Made by a program: the position numbers and the translations under genes. Positions 1 to 10,420 of a stretch of DNA of 64,000 nt are shown here, piece by piece. The stretch lies in contig QKWP01000513.1 of NCBI GenBank assembly GCA_003550325.1, positions 1-64,000 of the forward strand. The letters run 5' to 3'. Each line of letters opens with the position of its first letter. Position 1 is the stretch's first letter. Origin of the DNA: Gigaspora rosea. Lineage: Eukaryota; Glomeromycota; Glomeromycetes; Diversisporales; Gigasporaceae. The notes under the pieces are model-generated. The model saw only the letters and a list, made by a program, of their open reading frames with translations. It made no database searches and was not told where the DNA came from.

Positions 1-1080
1 TTCAATTTCAATAGCACATAAATCACAGCTAAATGAACCTGCCATTTTCATAACTATAACTAGTGAATGTCAATTCACATCACACACATCACATGTTCAT
101 ATTAACGGCCGGCCTGCGTTACGCAGGCGGGAAACCACCGGCCAGCGCTAAGCCGCACAAACTCAACTGCTTACGGTGATCTCCCAGCGCAATATTATTT
201 GCTATTTCCGGGAGCATATCCCGTTTCAGTTTCAACAGCTAATATAATCTGCATCCATCAAATAAAATTAAACTCCGGTATATCAGACCGGACTATTCCA
301 ATTATAAGAAACATGCGTGCAATGCTTTTCGAACCATCAAATAATTTTTAAATATGTAATTTCCGTAATTAAAACGTCAATGGAATAAATTACCTTCCTA
401 ATTAGTAATGACAAATTTAATAATAATTAATCTATTAAAAATTGTGATAATAATAGTAATTACTATTGTAAAATGAATTAAAAGTAACGAATTAACATGA
501 AATTATTATCCTAATGCGAGTAAATCCTGCACTTTCCCATCATTTTGTTCATATGACGATAAAACTTACATTATATTTCAATTTTATTTTGTATATATAA
601 TGTATGATATATGATTTAATTACGTAATTATGTAGAAATTAAATGAATATGTGTCTTGACATTAGTCAATAAAAACATGTACATACGTACGTCAAATGTA
701 CGCACTCTGCACTTGCATACTGTACGTAGTGCATCGTGAGAATAATCTGTTTTTTAAAATGCATATATAGACGCCTTTAATAATTAGAGAGTGAATTAAA
801 TTACTTCACTAATAACTCATACAAATCTAATTCACACGTTATTATTATTTCAGTTAAACAGACGTGTGAGAATAAATTTGAAACTGTGCATAATTTTCAC
901 GTAGTGCATATCGGTATTCTCAAATAGCTAATTTACATTACTGTATATAAAGTAATAAGCATATATTACAAAAATATAGAAAATAGACATTCGAAATATA
1001 TATGTGAGACCATTTTTGTTTTTAATAAAAAATTGCAAATTATGATATTTGCTAATTGCTAATTAGTAGTATAAGATTAG
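1..1080. other. AT-rich region, no gene seen
   Basis: No supported gene. A patch richer in G+C lies at about 105-235; the rest is AT-rich with short simple runs. I see no tRNA, no inverted repeat and no convincing open frame. Confidence 0.6.
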
Positions 1081-1127
1081 TAGTATAAGTAGTGTCATGA
1101 TTGCAAACTCGACCCGGGTACAATCAC

Positions 1128-1153
1128 TACTTTGGGATCAGCCCGTATCACTA
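1128..1153. repeat. orphan hAT-type terminal repeat
   Basis: The string ending TCAGCCCGTATCACTA matches the right end of the 707-bp hAT-like element at 26133-26839. No matching opposite terminus or 8-bp target duplication is visible upstream, so this looks like a truncated end of the same family. Confidence 0.4.
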
Positions 1154-1297
1154 TAAAAGATACATGTGGCGTAAATTGGGAAGCTTAGCGCTTTCTTACT
1201 TGTTCACTTGTTCTTTTCGCGGATTTGGTTTATTCGTGATTGACCCACCATCCCCTCCCCTTCAAATTCATTGCACCTAGTACTCTTGCGTAGTATG

Positions 1298-1400
1298 TTG
1301 AATGCTCCACACCACAGTGTAGGCTCGAACTTGAAAAGAATAAAAAGAAAAAAAAAGAAGTAAAAATTGAATGCGCCACACCATAGCGTGGATTCGACCA
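1298..1400 (-). repeat. two direct repeats with Pol III B-box-like cores
   Basis: Two units of about 33 bp (1298-1330 and 1368-1400) share GAATGC-CCACACCA-AG and end in TCGAAC or TCGACC. On the minus strand they read close to the Pol III B box (GGTTCGANNCC), each followed by a similar GC-rich tail. This could be a worn SINE head. No A box or tRNA fold can be shown, so the call is weak. Confidence 0.25.
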
Positions 1401-1409
1401 TCATTTTAC

Positions 1410-2638
1410 TTAGTCACGTGAGCAATACACGTGAGCACATAGTAACAAATTGGTAAATAACACGTAAACATAAAAAAAAAGGACAAGTATGTCATGATAG
1501 AAGAGAAAATGGTGAAGTGGAGCACTACCCCCATCATGTTCTTCATAATGTCATATTCAATAAAGAGATCAGAGCGAGAATAAAATTATCATGTAAAAAA
1601 CGAAGTCAAAATCGGCACGTGAGAAGACAAACTATGTTTTTGATACGATTATGTTTTTTTGATGCAATGCAAATCAAAATAATTCGATGCATCTAAAACA
1701 TAATTGCATACGTACGGACGGATGGCAATCATTAACCGACAATCACTAAGTCTTCTCTGAGTAATTCTTCACCTTGAGCTTCAGTATGAGGAGCATGATG
1801 TTAATGGCCATAGTAATAGTTTTGTTACCCTAATTTCAACGAAATATTTTATCTAATATTACTTTACAAAAAAAAAAAAAAAAGAATAAAAAATTGATAA
1901 ATTTACCGCTGGATCAACATAATAATCGCTACGAAATCCTTCAAATTTCTTGATGAGGTTGTATCCTTTGTCGTTAATTTTACATGTCATATTTGTGGTG
2001 ATTCGATATCAAATAATTTTTTTATGAATGTATTTTCATTGATATATTTATATTTGTTGTGAATTTTTTACATAATCAACTTTTAGGCTGTATTGTATGA
2101 CATATTCAAATCAAGAAATATTTGAGAAAAAAAGCAAATAGAGCTATTTTATTATGTCTTAAAATGGACATAATGGACAAAATGGAATATTTAATCCGCA
2201 TGTATTCAACATGCATATGTCAAATGATGTCATTTGACGAAACTCAATAAAGGAACTTCAATACGGAATTGTAAATGATAAAATTACTATATATGACAAT
2301 AGGAAAATCTAGTTTTACACGTATTGTATATGTTGTAAATGAGAACGGAAATTTAATTGGATTTGGAGTAATTTCATCCTTTCTGCGGGGTCCATTTTTT
2401 TTGATTCATAGAAAAAAGGTCCACTTTTAGGTGTATAATGTGAGTTAGTATTAAAAAAAAGTGACTTTTTTATGAATAAAAAAAGATGGCCCCTGTGATA
2501 AGCTCTTTTTACTTCTAAGTAGCGTTTGTAAAAGCAGTTTTTCTGATTATAATGGTGGTAAAATTGCTCAAATTGGCTTAGTAGATCCAGAGATATTGCC
2601 AAAAAAACCTTTATAAACGATATTGTTATTTATATAGT
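1410..2638. other. AT-rich region, no gene seen
   Basis: No convincing gene. The open frame at 2315-2602 (-) has no recognisable domain and composition like its surroundings, so I do not call it. Confidence 0.5.
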
Positions 2639-2640
2639 TA

Positions 2641-4349
2641 CAGTGGCCTACCATAATATTGTAGACACTTTTGGAATTTTAATTGCTCAAAACCGGGTAA
2701 GTAAACGCTGCACGAAATTCATATCACGTGTTCGGTAGATCATAAGGCACAACATACTAAAATTTCACATGATTTTATTAACTCGCGCAGGAGTTATACA
2801 CAAGACAAGCCAAATTACTATTTTCGAATTATTGCGAAAATCGATTTTTGAAAATTTTCAAAAAATTTCCTTTTTAAAAAAAAATTCATAAAAAATTTAA
2901 TTTTTATTAAAATCGGCTCAAATTTCGCCAGAACGTCGCGTGATACCTATGCAACGTTACGCAAAATAAAAAAGGTATATTTATTTAATACAGATTAGCA
3001 GAATTGGGCAAAACAATAGATAATCTTTTTTTTCACGAATAATGGGAAGCAAGAAAGACTTAACCGAAGCACAAAGAAGCGCCATAGTTTATGGCCATTT
3101 AAGAGGTGATTCCGTTCGTACCATTGCGGCCTTTGTTGGCTGTGGAAAGTCAGCCGTGTGGAACACAATAAATGAATACCGTGGCTCGGGCACCTGTGCG
3201 GTGCAAAAAAAAAAAACGCACTGGACGTCCTCCTGATTTCGCTCAAACCGACCGGGACAACCTGAAGAGTTTAGTTGTTAACGGTAACCGCTGCCTAAAT
3301 CTCAAACAAATTACAAACCTTTTTAACATTCAAAATGAAAAAACATTTTCTTTGAGTACTATACGTCGTGCTTTGCACAAATCAAACCTGATGTCATGTG
3401 TCGCCACTCCAAAACCGTTGATTTCGCCCGAGAATACAGAAAAAAGGTTAGCTTGGGCTCTTGAACATAGAGGTTGGTCTTTAGAGAATTTCAAGCGTGT
3501 ACTATGGTCTGATGAAACTACTGTTCGTATTTTCCAAGGGTTTCACGGTCTTGTCTGGCGTGAAATTAACGAAAAATGGAAACAGGATTGTGTGGGACCC
3601 ACTGTTAAGTGTAGTCCAGGCCATATGTATTGGGGCTGTTTTTCTTGGTACGGGGTCGGTCCTCTTGTCCCTCTGAAGTCGTCTGTAACTGAAAAGTCGC
3701 ATGCTATAATTCTCCGTAAGTATGTTCGTCCCGCGGTAGAAAATTTTCCAGGAAAAGAGAATCGTGGTCGTCCAATTTTTCAACAAGATAATGCCAAACC
3801 CCACTTTGCTAAGCCAGCAAAGGAAGCTATTAAAGAAACTCGAATACGTGTGATGGAGTGGCCCCCACAGAGCCCCGACTTAAACCCAATCGAGAATTTG
3901 TGGAGTGAAGTGAAAAGGTCCGTAAGTCGCAAAACGAAGCCGGGTAATCTCAAGGAGTTGGATGTGATCGTCAAAAAATCGTGGTGCGAGATCCCACCCG
4001 AGTTGTGTCAGCAGATGGTCGTCAGCATGCTTGATCGGGTTGTTGATTGCATTGAAGCCAGAGGAGGGTCCCTAAAATATTAAAATATAGTTAGTTTTTT
4101 TTTTTGTTAAAAAAAAAAAATTGTAAAAAACAAAAATTTTAAATTTTAAGTTTTCGCAATAATAAAAAAACCAAGTTCGGGGTTTTTTTTGCATAATTTC
4201 TGCACAAGTAAATAAAATCACGTGAAATTTTAGTATGTTGTGCCTTATGATCTAACGAACATGTGATATGAATTTCGTGCAGCGTTTACTTACCCGGTTT
4301 TGAGAAATTAAAATTCCAAAAGTGTCCACAATATTATGGTAGGCCACTG
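2641..4349 (+). mobile_element. Tc1-family DNA transposon, copy 1
   Basis: A 1709-bp element that begins CAGTGGCCTACCATAATATT and ends with its inverted complement. It is flanked by TA at 2639-2640 and 4350-4351, the target duplication of the Tc1/mariner superfamily. The terminal inverted repeats are long and imperfect, about 170-200 bp. The transposase reads on the plus strand. A near-identical copy lies inverted at 11886-13598. The element looks recent; its only visible defect is a frame change at a 12-A run inside the transposase. Confidence 0.95.
3042..4083 (+). pseudogene. Tc1 transposase with a frame change at a poly-A run
   Basis: The enzyme would bind the inverted repeats and cut and rejoin DNA at TA sites. 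The first 3042-3216 part encodes a helix-turn-helix DNA-binding region (starts MGSKKDLTEAQRSAIVYGHL). The second part, read in another frame, carries a TGRPP linker motif and the catalytic core: D of VLWSDETT, D of QQDNAKPH and E of NPIENLW. There are 34 residues between the last two, the DD34E signature of Tc1. The stop is at 4081-4083. The frame changes within a run of 12 A at 3205-3216; 11 A would leave one open frame of about 347 residues, the usual Tc1 size. Copy 2 has 13 bases in this run. This may be a true break, a sequencing slip, or slippage used in expression. Confidence 0.85.
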
Positions 4350-4599
4350 TATATATAGGAATATAAAAAGTTTGGTCCAGTCTGACTTGATTTTATAACA
4401 TGGGTTTTAATTTAGACTCGGTGACTTGGGACCAAGTACATGCGATATTATGTCGCACATAATTATAAAAGTATATGCGCTTTACATGCATAGTTGATCG
4501 TTCATTGTAGCATAATATCTAATATTGTAATATTATGAGTTGAATTTTATAAAAATAGAAAAATATTATTAATGATTTTTAGCCAATGATTTGATTGCA

Positions 4600-5600
4600 T
4601 ATCATATAATTAGGGTGCCTATTAGCCTTTCAGCATGCCCAAAAGGCATGCCCGTGCCTCTGTGCTTTGAACTCTACTCAGGAGACTCCTTTATATATTT
4701 GGCAAGCAAGCCAGAAGCGTCAGTTGTGCAAGATAACTGGCAATGGGTACCCTTGGTACAAGAAATTCTGGTGGAAGTTCTCTTTTGTCAACAAAGGTTT
4801 TATACAGTATTTTGGCTAGGCGGTGAACTAAAAAATGAGTTTTTCAACACACTCTCTAAAAGTTTTGGCTACAAAAGCATATTTTACCATACTTCTGCTA
4901 TCATATTCTTGCTCAAAGTCTTTTTTTTCTAGAATTTAGGATGAAAAGTGGGAAATTCAGCATACCCTCTCCAAAAGATCAGTATGGTTGTTCCTATTCT
5001 AATCGGGAAGAAGGCATGCAGGTGAATAAACAGGAATGGATGCATATTGAGATGTAGCGCAATGGAGTAGGCTAATCTTCAGAAAATAAATTCTAGAATA
5101 TTCCTTTAGTTTTCTTTTATGTACATATAATACTTTGGCGAGGCGTTTTCTTGCGCAGTATTATATAATTTTTATCGATTATTAATGCTTTCATAGTTTA
5201 TTTTTTCTTTGCTTTTTCTTTGGTTTTTCTTTTTGCTTTATTTTTCTTTGATGTATAATTTTGGTTTTTGGTTAATTTTGTTGGATATTTAGTTTTGTCT
5301 CCTATTTTAATCTTTTCCTTGTTTTTATTCTTCTTTATGAGAAGCTCAGAGAAGGAGTTTTTGAAGGAGTAGGTTATAAAGCATAGTTGGTTTGTAACTA
5401 TAGCTGACAAATTTTTTTTTGGCTTATATGTAAGCTGATGCGGCTGGTCACATCTGGGCGCAAAATTTATTTGCTAGTGGATGAGGTCGAAGTCTGGGGA
5501 TTGTAAATGTATTAAAAAGGAATTTTTAGTAATAATAAATCTATTAGATTTCGGCAAGACTGCCAAAGTCCTAAAAAAAAAAAAAAAAAAAAAAAAAGAA
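4600..5600 (+). repeat. unclassified poly-A-ended retroposon-like repeat
   Basis: The stretch begins with GGCATGCC-type inverted motifs (about 4630-4655) and ends in a run of about 25 A at 5572-5596, which suggests a retroposed sequence. A module at about 4940-5030 (AAAAGTGGGAAATTCAGC, then CTCTCCAAAAGATCAG) recurs diverged at 57715-57790, again followed by a pyrimidine-rich tract. The GGCATGCC start recurs at 14236-14340. The 113-codon open frame at 4591-4932 has no domain I recognise. It is perhaps a LINE 3' end or a SINE-like unit; I cannot decide. Confidence 0.4.
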
Positions 5601-6180
5601 TAAAATAAAATTTTTATTAAATTTAATAGCTTATTTAAATGCTTAGATTTATAAATGTTTTTATCTACTAAATTATTATAAATAAAATAAATTAAATAGT
5701 AAATATTTATAAAGATTAATAGCATCTAGATTACTATGTTCTTTAGATTATATGGGCTCTGTAGTAGAAAGGGCCAAAACTGGTTTATATATGATGTTAG
5801 TTGTTTTGTTCAGACTAATCCAGGTTAATCAAAATTTTTGTGATTTGATTAGTCCATTATATCAGGTAATCCTATAATGTATAAAATTTCCAAGAAATTT
5901 TTTTTTAAATATTTTGATTTTTTATTATGCAAATCAATGCTTACTTATAATTGAAAAATATAGCACATGTCAAAATTTATCTGAATATAATAAAAGCCTA
6001 ATTTTCATTTTTGGCTCTTTTAATTGCAAAGGCTTTATATATTAAATTAATATAAATTAAATAGTAAACATTATATAAACTTGAAAAATTAAATATATAG
6101 TTTAATAAAAGCTTTAATACTTACTCTAAATCAAATACAATATAAAAAAAATATTAAGCAGTAAATGTTCATAAAATTGA
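5600..6180. other. AT-rich, dispersed short motif
   Basis: No gene. It contains repeated variants of TAAATAGTAAATATTTATAAA (seen at about 5693, 6060 and 6160), which also occur near 7545, 8080 and 30410-30600. Confidence 0.4.
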
Positions 6181-6183
6181 ATA

Positions 6184-6275
6184 GTAGTGTAGTAATATCA
6201 GAAGTAATTAAATTGCTACCCCAAGTACTAGTAACAGGTCTAGGTTCAAATCCTATCTGTGAACCTTTGAAAAAT
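6184..6275 (+). repeat. degenerate tRNA-like Pol III promoter
   Basis: TAGTGTAGTAAT (A-box-like) and GGTTCAAATCC (an exact B-box core, about 6246-6256) are spaced as in a tRNA with a long variable region, and a short stem can be drawn around AGGTC/GAACCT. No clean cloverleaf is visible, so it is more likely the worn head of a SINE than a tRNA gene. Confidence 0.3.
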
Positions 6276-6279
6276 AGGC

Positions 6280-6850
6280 CTGTATTGTAACTGTTTCTTA
6301 TTAATTAGTTGGATATATTGCCTATAGCTTTGGTTTTATAGAAGCTTTTAGGTGTGGTTGTATAAGATTATGCAACAAATCCAAGAAACTAAAGAAATAA
6401 AAGCCTGTTTTGGCAAGTTACAAATAAGAAGATAGTAAAGATTGTTAACAATATTACCAAAAACTAGAACTTCAAAAACTGAAGAATAAAAACCAGATCA
6501 AGATTCTAAGCAAAAAGGGGTCAACTAACCTGGCTACTAGGCTGTGCTAAAGAAAAGAATCTATACTATAGAAATAGGTATAAGAAACAATAACTATAAT
6601 AATATCTAATACTAGATGAATCAATCCATCTAAGCTAACTTATTTGGAAGTTTAGAAAAAATCAGTATAAAAACTAAAGAAAAGGTTGAGGCGAGTATCA
6701 GGATCAAAATAAATCTTATTAGAGCAGAATAGATAGTAGTATAGGTTTAATAGTTAGCCCTGACCCCAATGTTGGTCTAGATTATGGCATAAACTACCAA
6801 AAGACTGGAGTAGACACATGGGTAGGACATGAATCATGCTAGCAAGCTTT
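6280..6850. other. no gene seen
   Basis: A transcript-like purine-rich stretch without an open frame; probably the decayed body of a repeat. Confidence 0.4.
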
Positions 6851-6854
6851 TCTG

Positions 6855-7112
6855 TAAGGATAAGTTAGTTCTAAGGATGACATTTCTAGATTGAACTAAT
6901 TTGGACAAAAACAGACCAAAATACCAGTTCATATTTATATGTAATTAATCTTTTACTTTCATTGAATCATTAGTTTATTCAATACACTATTGAATCAATA
7001 AAACCAAAAGATGAATACATATAAATATGAACTGGCATTTTGGTCCATTTTGTCTAAATTAGCTTGATCAGAAAATGATGTAAGGTGATTTTCAAGGCAA
7101 GGACCCTAAATG
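6855..7112. repeat. foldback element (hairpin MITE)
   Basis: Left arm at about 6886-6965 and right arm at about 6990-7070 pair over some 80 bases (for example CCAGTTCATATTTATATGTA against its complement). The outer end at 7082-7112, read on the minus strand, is GGGTCCTTGCCTTGAAAAT. This matches the ends of the hairpin inserted in the second gypsy element at 63434-63668, so both belong to one family. Confidence 0.6.
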
Positions 7113-8900
7113 GTCTTAGAGTAGGGTGTTAGATCATTTTTCATATAATCTATGTGGTATTTTAGTTTTTTTACATAGTAAATAAAAAATGCTTCTAATA
7201 AAACTTTTTAACATCTTAACCAATTTGTAACAAATTGATATATTATATAGTTTGATCCAGTTTGTTTATAATAGTAAAGTTACACAATATGTTTTGCTTT
7301 AAAAAAATTAACTTCACATATAATTAATATTTTCGAGGTCGCTATATGTTTTTTCTGTGTAGTACAAAGAATTGTTAATCCTGATTGGTCGAATCACATG
7401 ATATTTACATGATATCATATGATGTTACACAAAGTTGATCTACCATCTATTTTATATGAATTTGGAATGTGTACACCCTACCTTAAATACAAAAAAAAAA
7501 AAAGAAAATAAGCAAATCTTTATACTAATTACCAAAATAAAATAAATAATAAATATTCATGAACTTGAATTACATATTTTAAATGTTTACCTTTAGCTGC
7601 CTTTGTATTCTTCTGACTAGCTATATTTGGACTTTAATACCTGTTCACAAATCAGTCAAGCTCTTCACAAAGTTAGTATTTGTTCCACTATTTAACCAAA
7701 TATAGTATTTTAACAAATTATACTCTAATTATTCAAATTTAGATGAGCCTTGACCACTTTGGTAGGTTTAGGTCGCAAATTAGTTAGTCTGAACTTCTAG
7801 ATTTTTCTGAGTAAGCATAAGTAGAGTGAAACTAGAAGAAACTCTAGTGGGGTTCGTAGTACCGGTAGTTCTGATGTGCAAATCAATTGTCAAAGTTAGA
7901 TATAGATTATGTTGTACTGTGAAATACTTGAAACGGTATTTGAGTTTTGTACATGTGTGAAGATTTTTTAGCTTTTTTTTTGGCTAAGCACGAAATTAGT
8001 ACTGTGCATATAGGCCTGTGATTTTATAATTTTGTAATTAAATACGTTTAATACTTTAAATATTTCAAAGTATTTAAAAAGTAAATGTACATAATTGAAT
8101 TAAAAAATTCTAAAATAAAAAGGTATAAAATAGATTATATTAATAAATAAAATATATATACATTATTATTTTATTAATTTATTTACGCTCATGAATTATA
8201 TCAGTTCCAAATTCCTAATGATAACAATAATAATGGTAATAAAAGACTTCGTTATAATGTAACAACATTAATTTGAAAAATAATTGAAGATTCAGCATAT
8301 CCAGAATTTATTTCAAAGGAACTCGTTGAAATTAATTTGACATTTTATTAGTGGAATTGATTTGTAAGGTTTCATCAATCGTCAGAGGTTTTGTCAATCG
8401 ACAAGGATTTCATCGGACGAATAATGCGATGAAATATTCGTTATTACAAAATTATTTTCACTAATGATCAAAATATAAAACCTCTTAAATTTAAATTTAT
8501 TCATTGATAGCAAATTCTAACGTTAATCTAATTAAAATGCATACTAAAATATTTTTAAATACTGCAAAACAATAACTCGCGTTAGCCTCAAAATATTTAT
8601 CTCCTAATGGTTAGCTATGCTACACGTCAGATCTTTGCGATAATGATCTACTGATCTCTCGCAACAATGACCAATTACCGCTTGCCGAGTTTAAAAAAAT
8701 TATAAATTACTCACTTTTATTCACAATTTATTTGTTATTCTCGATTTAAACTTTAAATATAATTTGCAAGATCACTTGTACAAATGGGAACGCCCATTTG
8801 TTGTTGTATTAATTAGTTTCAGCCGATTTAACCTTCAGCCACCACAGTTATTTGTTTATTATTTATTGGTTTTTTTTTTTTTTTTTCTAAAAAAAATAAT
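7113..8900. other. AT-rich, no gene seen
   Basis: No gene is supported. There are AT-rich dispersed motifs near 7545 and 8080. A short cluster of GTCGA/GTCAATCGACA motifs at 8370-8440 resembles the foldback families at 9030 and 17966. Confidence 0.5.
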
Positions 8901-8920
8901 TACAAATCTCGTTCTCAAAA

Positions 8921-10420
8921 ATGAAGATTTGTAAAATATTTCTGATTTTATTCCTAATTTTCCCATTGATACTTGCCCAACGTTACAAACAAGGTAATTA
9001 ATGAGGATTCAAAATCAAAATCGAAATCAGAAATTGGTCACCTCGCTGAACAACTTGTTCGCCGACAGTTAATTTAAGTAGAGATGGGCAAGGTAATAAT
9101 AACTTATTATGTAAAAGGTCAAATCATATAACGTGATAGTTTACCATATTATTAGAAGATCATTGCATATTGTGATGTGACTTTTACATAATAGGTAGCC
9201 TATCTCTAAATTTAAGACCAATTATTTTGCCGACAATTAATTTGCCGACCAGATCATTTCACCAACAGTATACTTCACCGACCATTTAACAAAGTAATTC
9301 TGGTCATGTCATTAAGGTTAGGTTAAATTAGAGTCAGGGTTGGTGTAATTTATAAAAAAGCTTGCCGATGAAATGGGGTCGGTTAAATAAATTGTTGTCA
9401 GTGAAGTGATTGTCGATGAAATGACACAGATTCAATAAAGGAGCTGGGTATAAGAAAGGTCTGATGTCAAATCATTGATTTATTAATTACTGGTCCTGAC
9501 AAAATCGGCATAATTTCTATATTAGGATTTTGATAAAATTACTTAAATACGCGGAATCTGGCAAGTGCCACTATGATAAGTAATTTTTATTAAGATAATA
9601 GCCATATTGTTTAATTAAAAGCTGTAGAACTCATTGAACTAAACTAATGGTGCTCAAATCATCGAAATCAGCATAATGGATGTTGATATAGCGCTAAAAA
9701 TGATTAGACAACTATATAAAGTTCTATATTGATTATATCTGTACATAGAAATTTTATATAGTCGTCACAATGTTTTTTTAGTGATATTTTGAGGATCTAA
9801 CTTTCGTTAGATTCGAATCAATGAGCTTATAAATTTCAATCGGCCTTGGCTATCAACTTAATAAAAACATTGCTTACCATAATGACTATTGCCAGGTTCC
9901 AGCATATAATAAAAATTTTATTTTGTGTTTTCCCCAAAAACTTAGTGTCCTAATATATTATATAATAATTCAATTAATTAATAATACTAGATTTTTAATT
10001 CTACTGTAATTGATACTAAATAAAAATTAATATTTATAGATGCTATTCCTCAACTTTATAAACGAACTGAGTATAAAAGAGGTTAAATATCAAATTAAAT
10101 AAATTTATTAATTTATTAATTGACAATACTAATATTTTTAATTTCTAAATGATATTAAATAAAAATAATATTTATTAGATATTATTCCTCAACTTTATAA
10201 ACGAAATGTATACAAAAGAGGTCAGATGTAAAATCAAAAAAATTTATTAATTAATAATACTAATATTTTTAATTTTAAATGTAGATTATAAAATTAAGCT
10301 AGCGCTGCTAAATGTTTATTTATTTATAGTGCGAACGTAAGTATAAATTTCTATTTATTTGCAGTATTTCAAGAATATATCAATAAAAGGCATAAATACC
10401 AAATAATCATAAATGTTTAG
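8921..10420 (+). CDS. small secreted precursor with Kex2-type repeats (5 exons)
   Basis: Proposed exons: 8921-8993, 9441-9458, 10040-10081, 10179-10220 and 10365-10420; all introns GT-AG and phase 1; 76 residues. Residues 1-19 form a classic signal peptide (MKICK, then IFLILFLIFPLIL, cut after LA). The rest is short units ending in dibasic residues: RYKQ, GAGYKK, DAIPQLYKRTEYKR, DIIPQLYKRNVYKR and a last exon VFQEYINKRHKYQIIINV. Lys-Arg is the site of the Golgi protease Kex2, so the product could release several Tyr-ended peptides, like fungal pheromone or other Kex2-processed repeat precursors. Internal exons are 18, 42 and 42 nt, so skipping keeps frame. The ATG has A at -3. The exon 2 acceptor is uncertain: using 9429 instead gives another open frame. 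The family is not recognised; the gene model is an inference from sequence. Confidence 0.6.
9030..9435. mobile_element. foldback element with GCCGAC/GTCGGC motifs, in intron 1
   Basis: Opposed short repeats (TTCGCCGACAGTTAATTT, TTTGCCGACC and TTCACCGACC on the left; GGTCGGTTAAATAA and GTCGATGAAATGA on the right) make an inverted structure around a GGTTAGG-containing centre. Style and motifs match the larger foldback at 17966-18588. It lies wholly in intron 1 of the precursor gene. Confidence 0.5.
9079..9208. mobile_element. 130-bp hAT-type MITE
   Basis: The ends TAGAGATGGGC and its imperfect complement GCCTATCTCTA are flanked by a perfect 8-bp duplication AATTTAAG (9071-9078 and 9209-9216), the hallmark of hAT insertion. 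It is nested in the foldback element in intron 1 of the precursor gene. Confidence 0.85.
9518..9957. mobile_element. MITE in intron 2 of the precursor gene
   Basis: The ends TATATTAGGA and TCCTAATATA are inverted repeats, with weaker pairing further in (GGAATCTGGCAAGTGCCA against TATTGCCAGGTTCC). Comparison with introns 3 and 4 shows this block is extra sequence inside an otherwise homologous intron. Confidence 0.55.

Noticed and set aside
2315-2602. 95-codon minus-strand frame as a gene
   Set aside because: AT-driven composition, no domain, no supported promoter or splice context.
3502-3974. Open frames antisense to the Tc1 transposase (also at 12349-12908 and 13017-13244)
   Set aside because: They are mirror frames of conserved transposase codons and have no domain of their own.
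10331-10337. A 7-nt micro-exon (TGCGAAC) before a perfect GTAAGT donor in intron 4 of the precursor gene
   Set aside because: It would shift the frame and remove the last KR unit; kept only as a possible splice variant.
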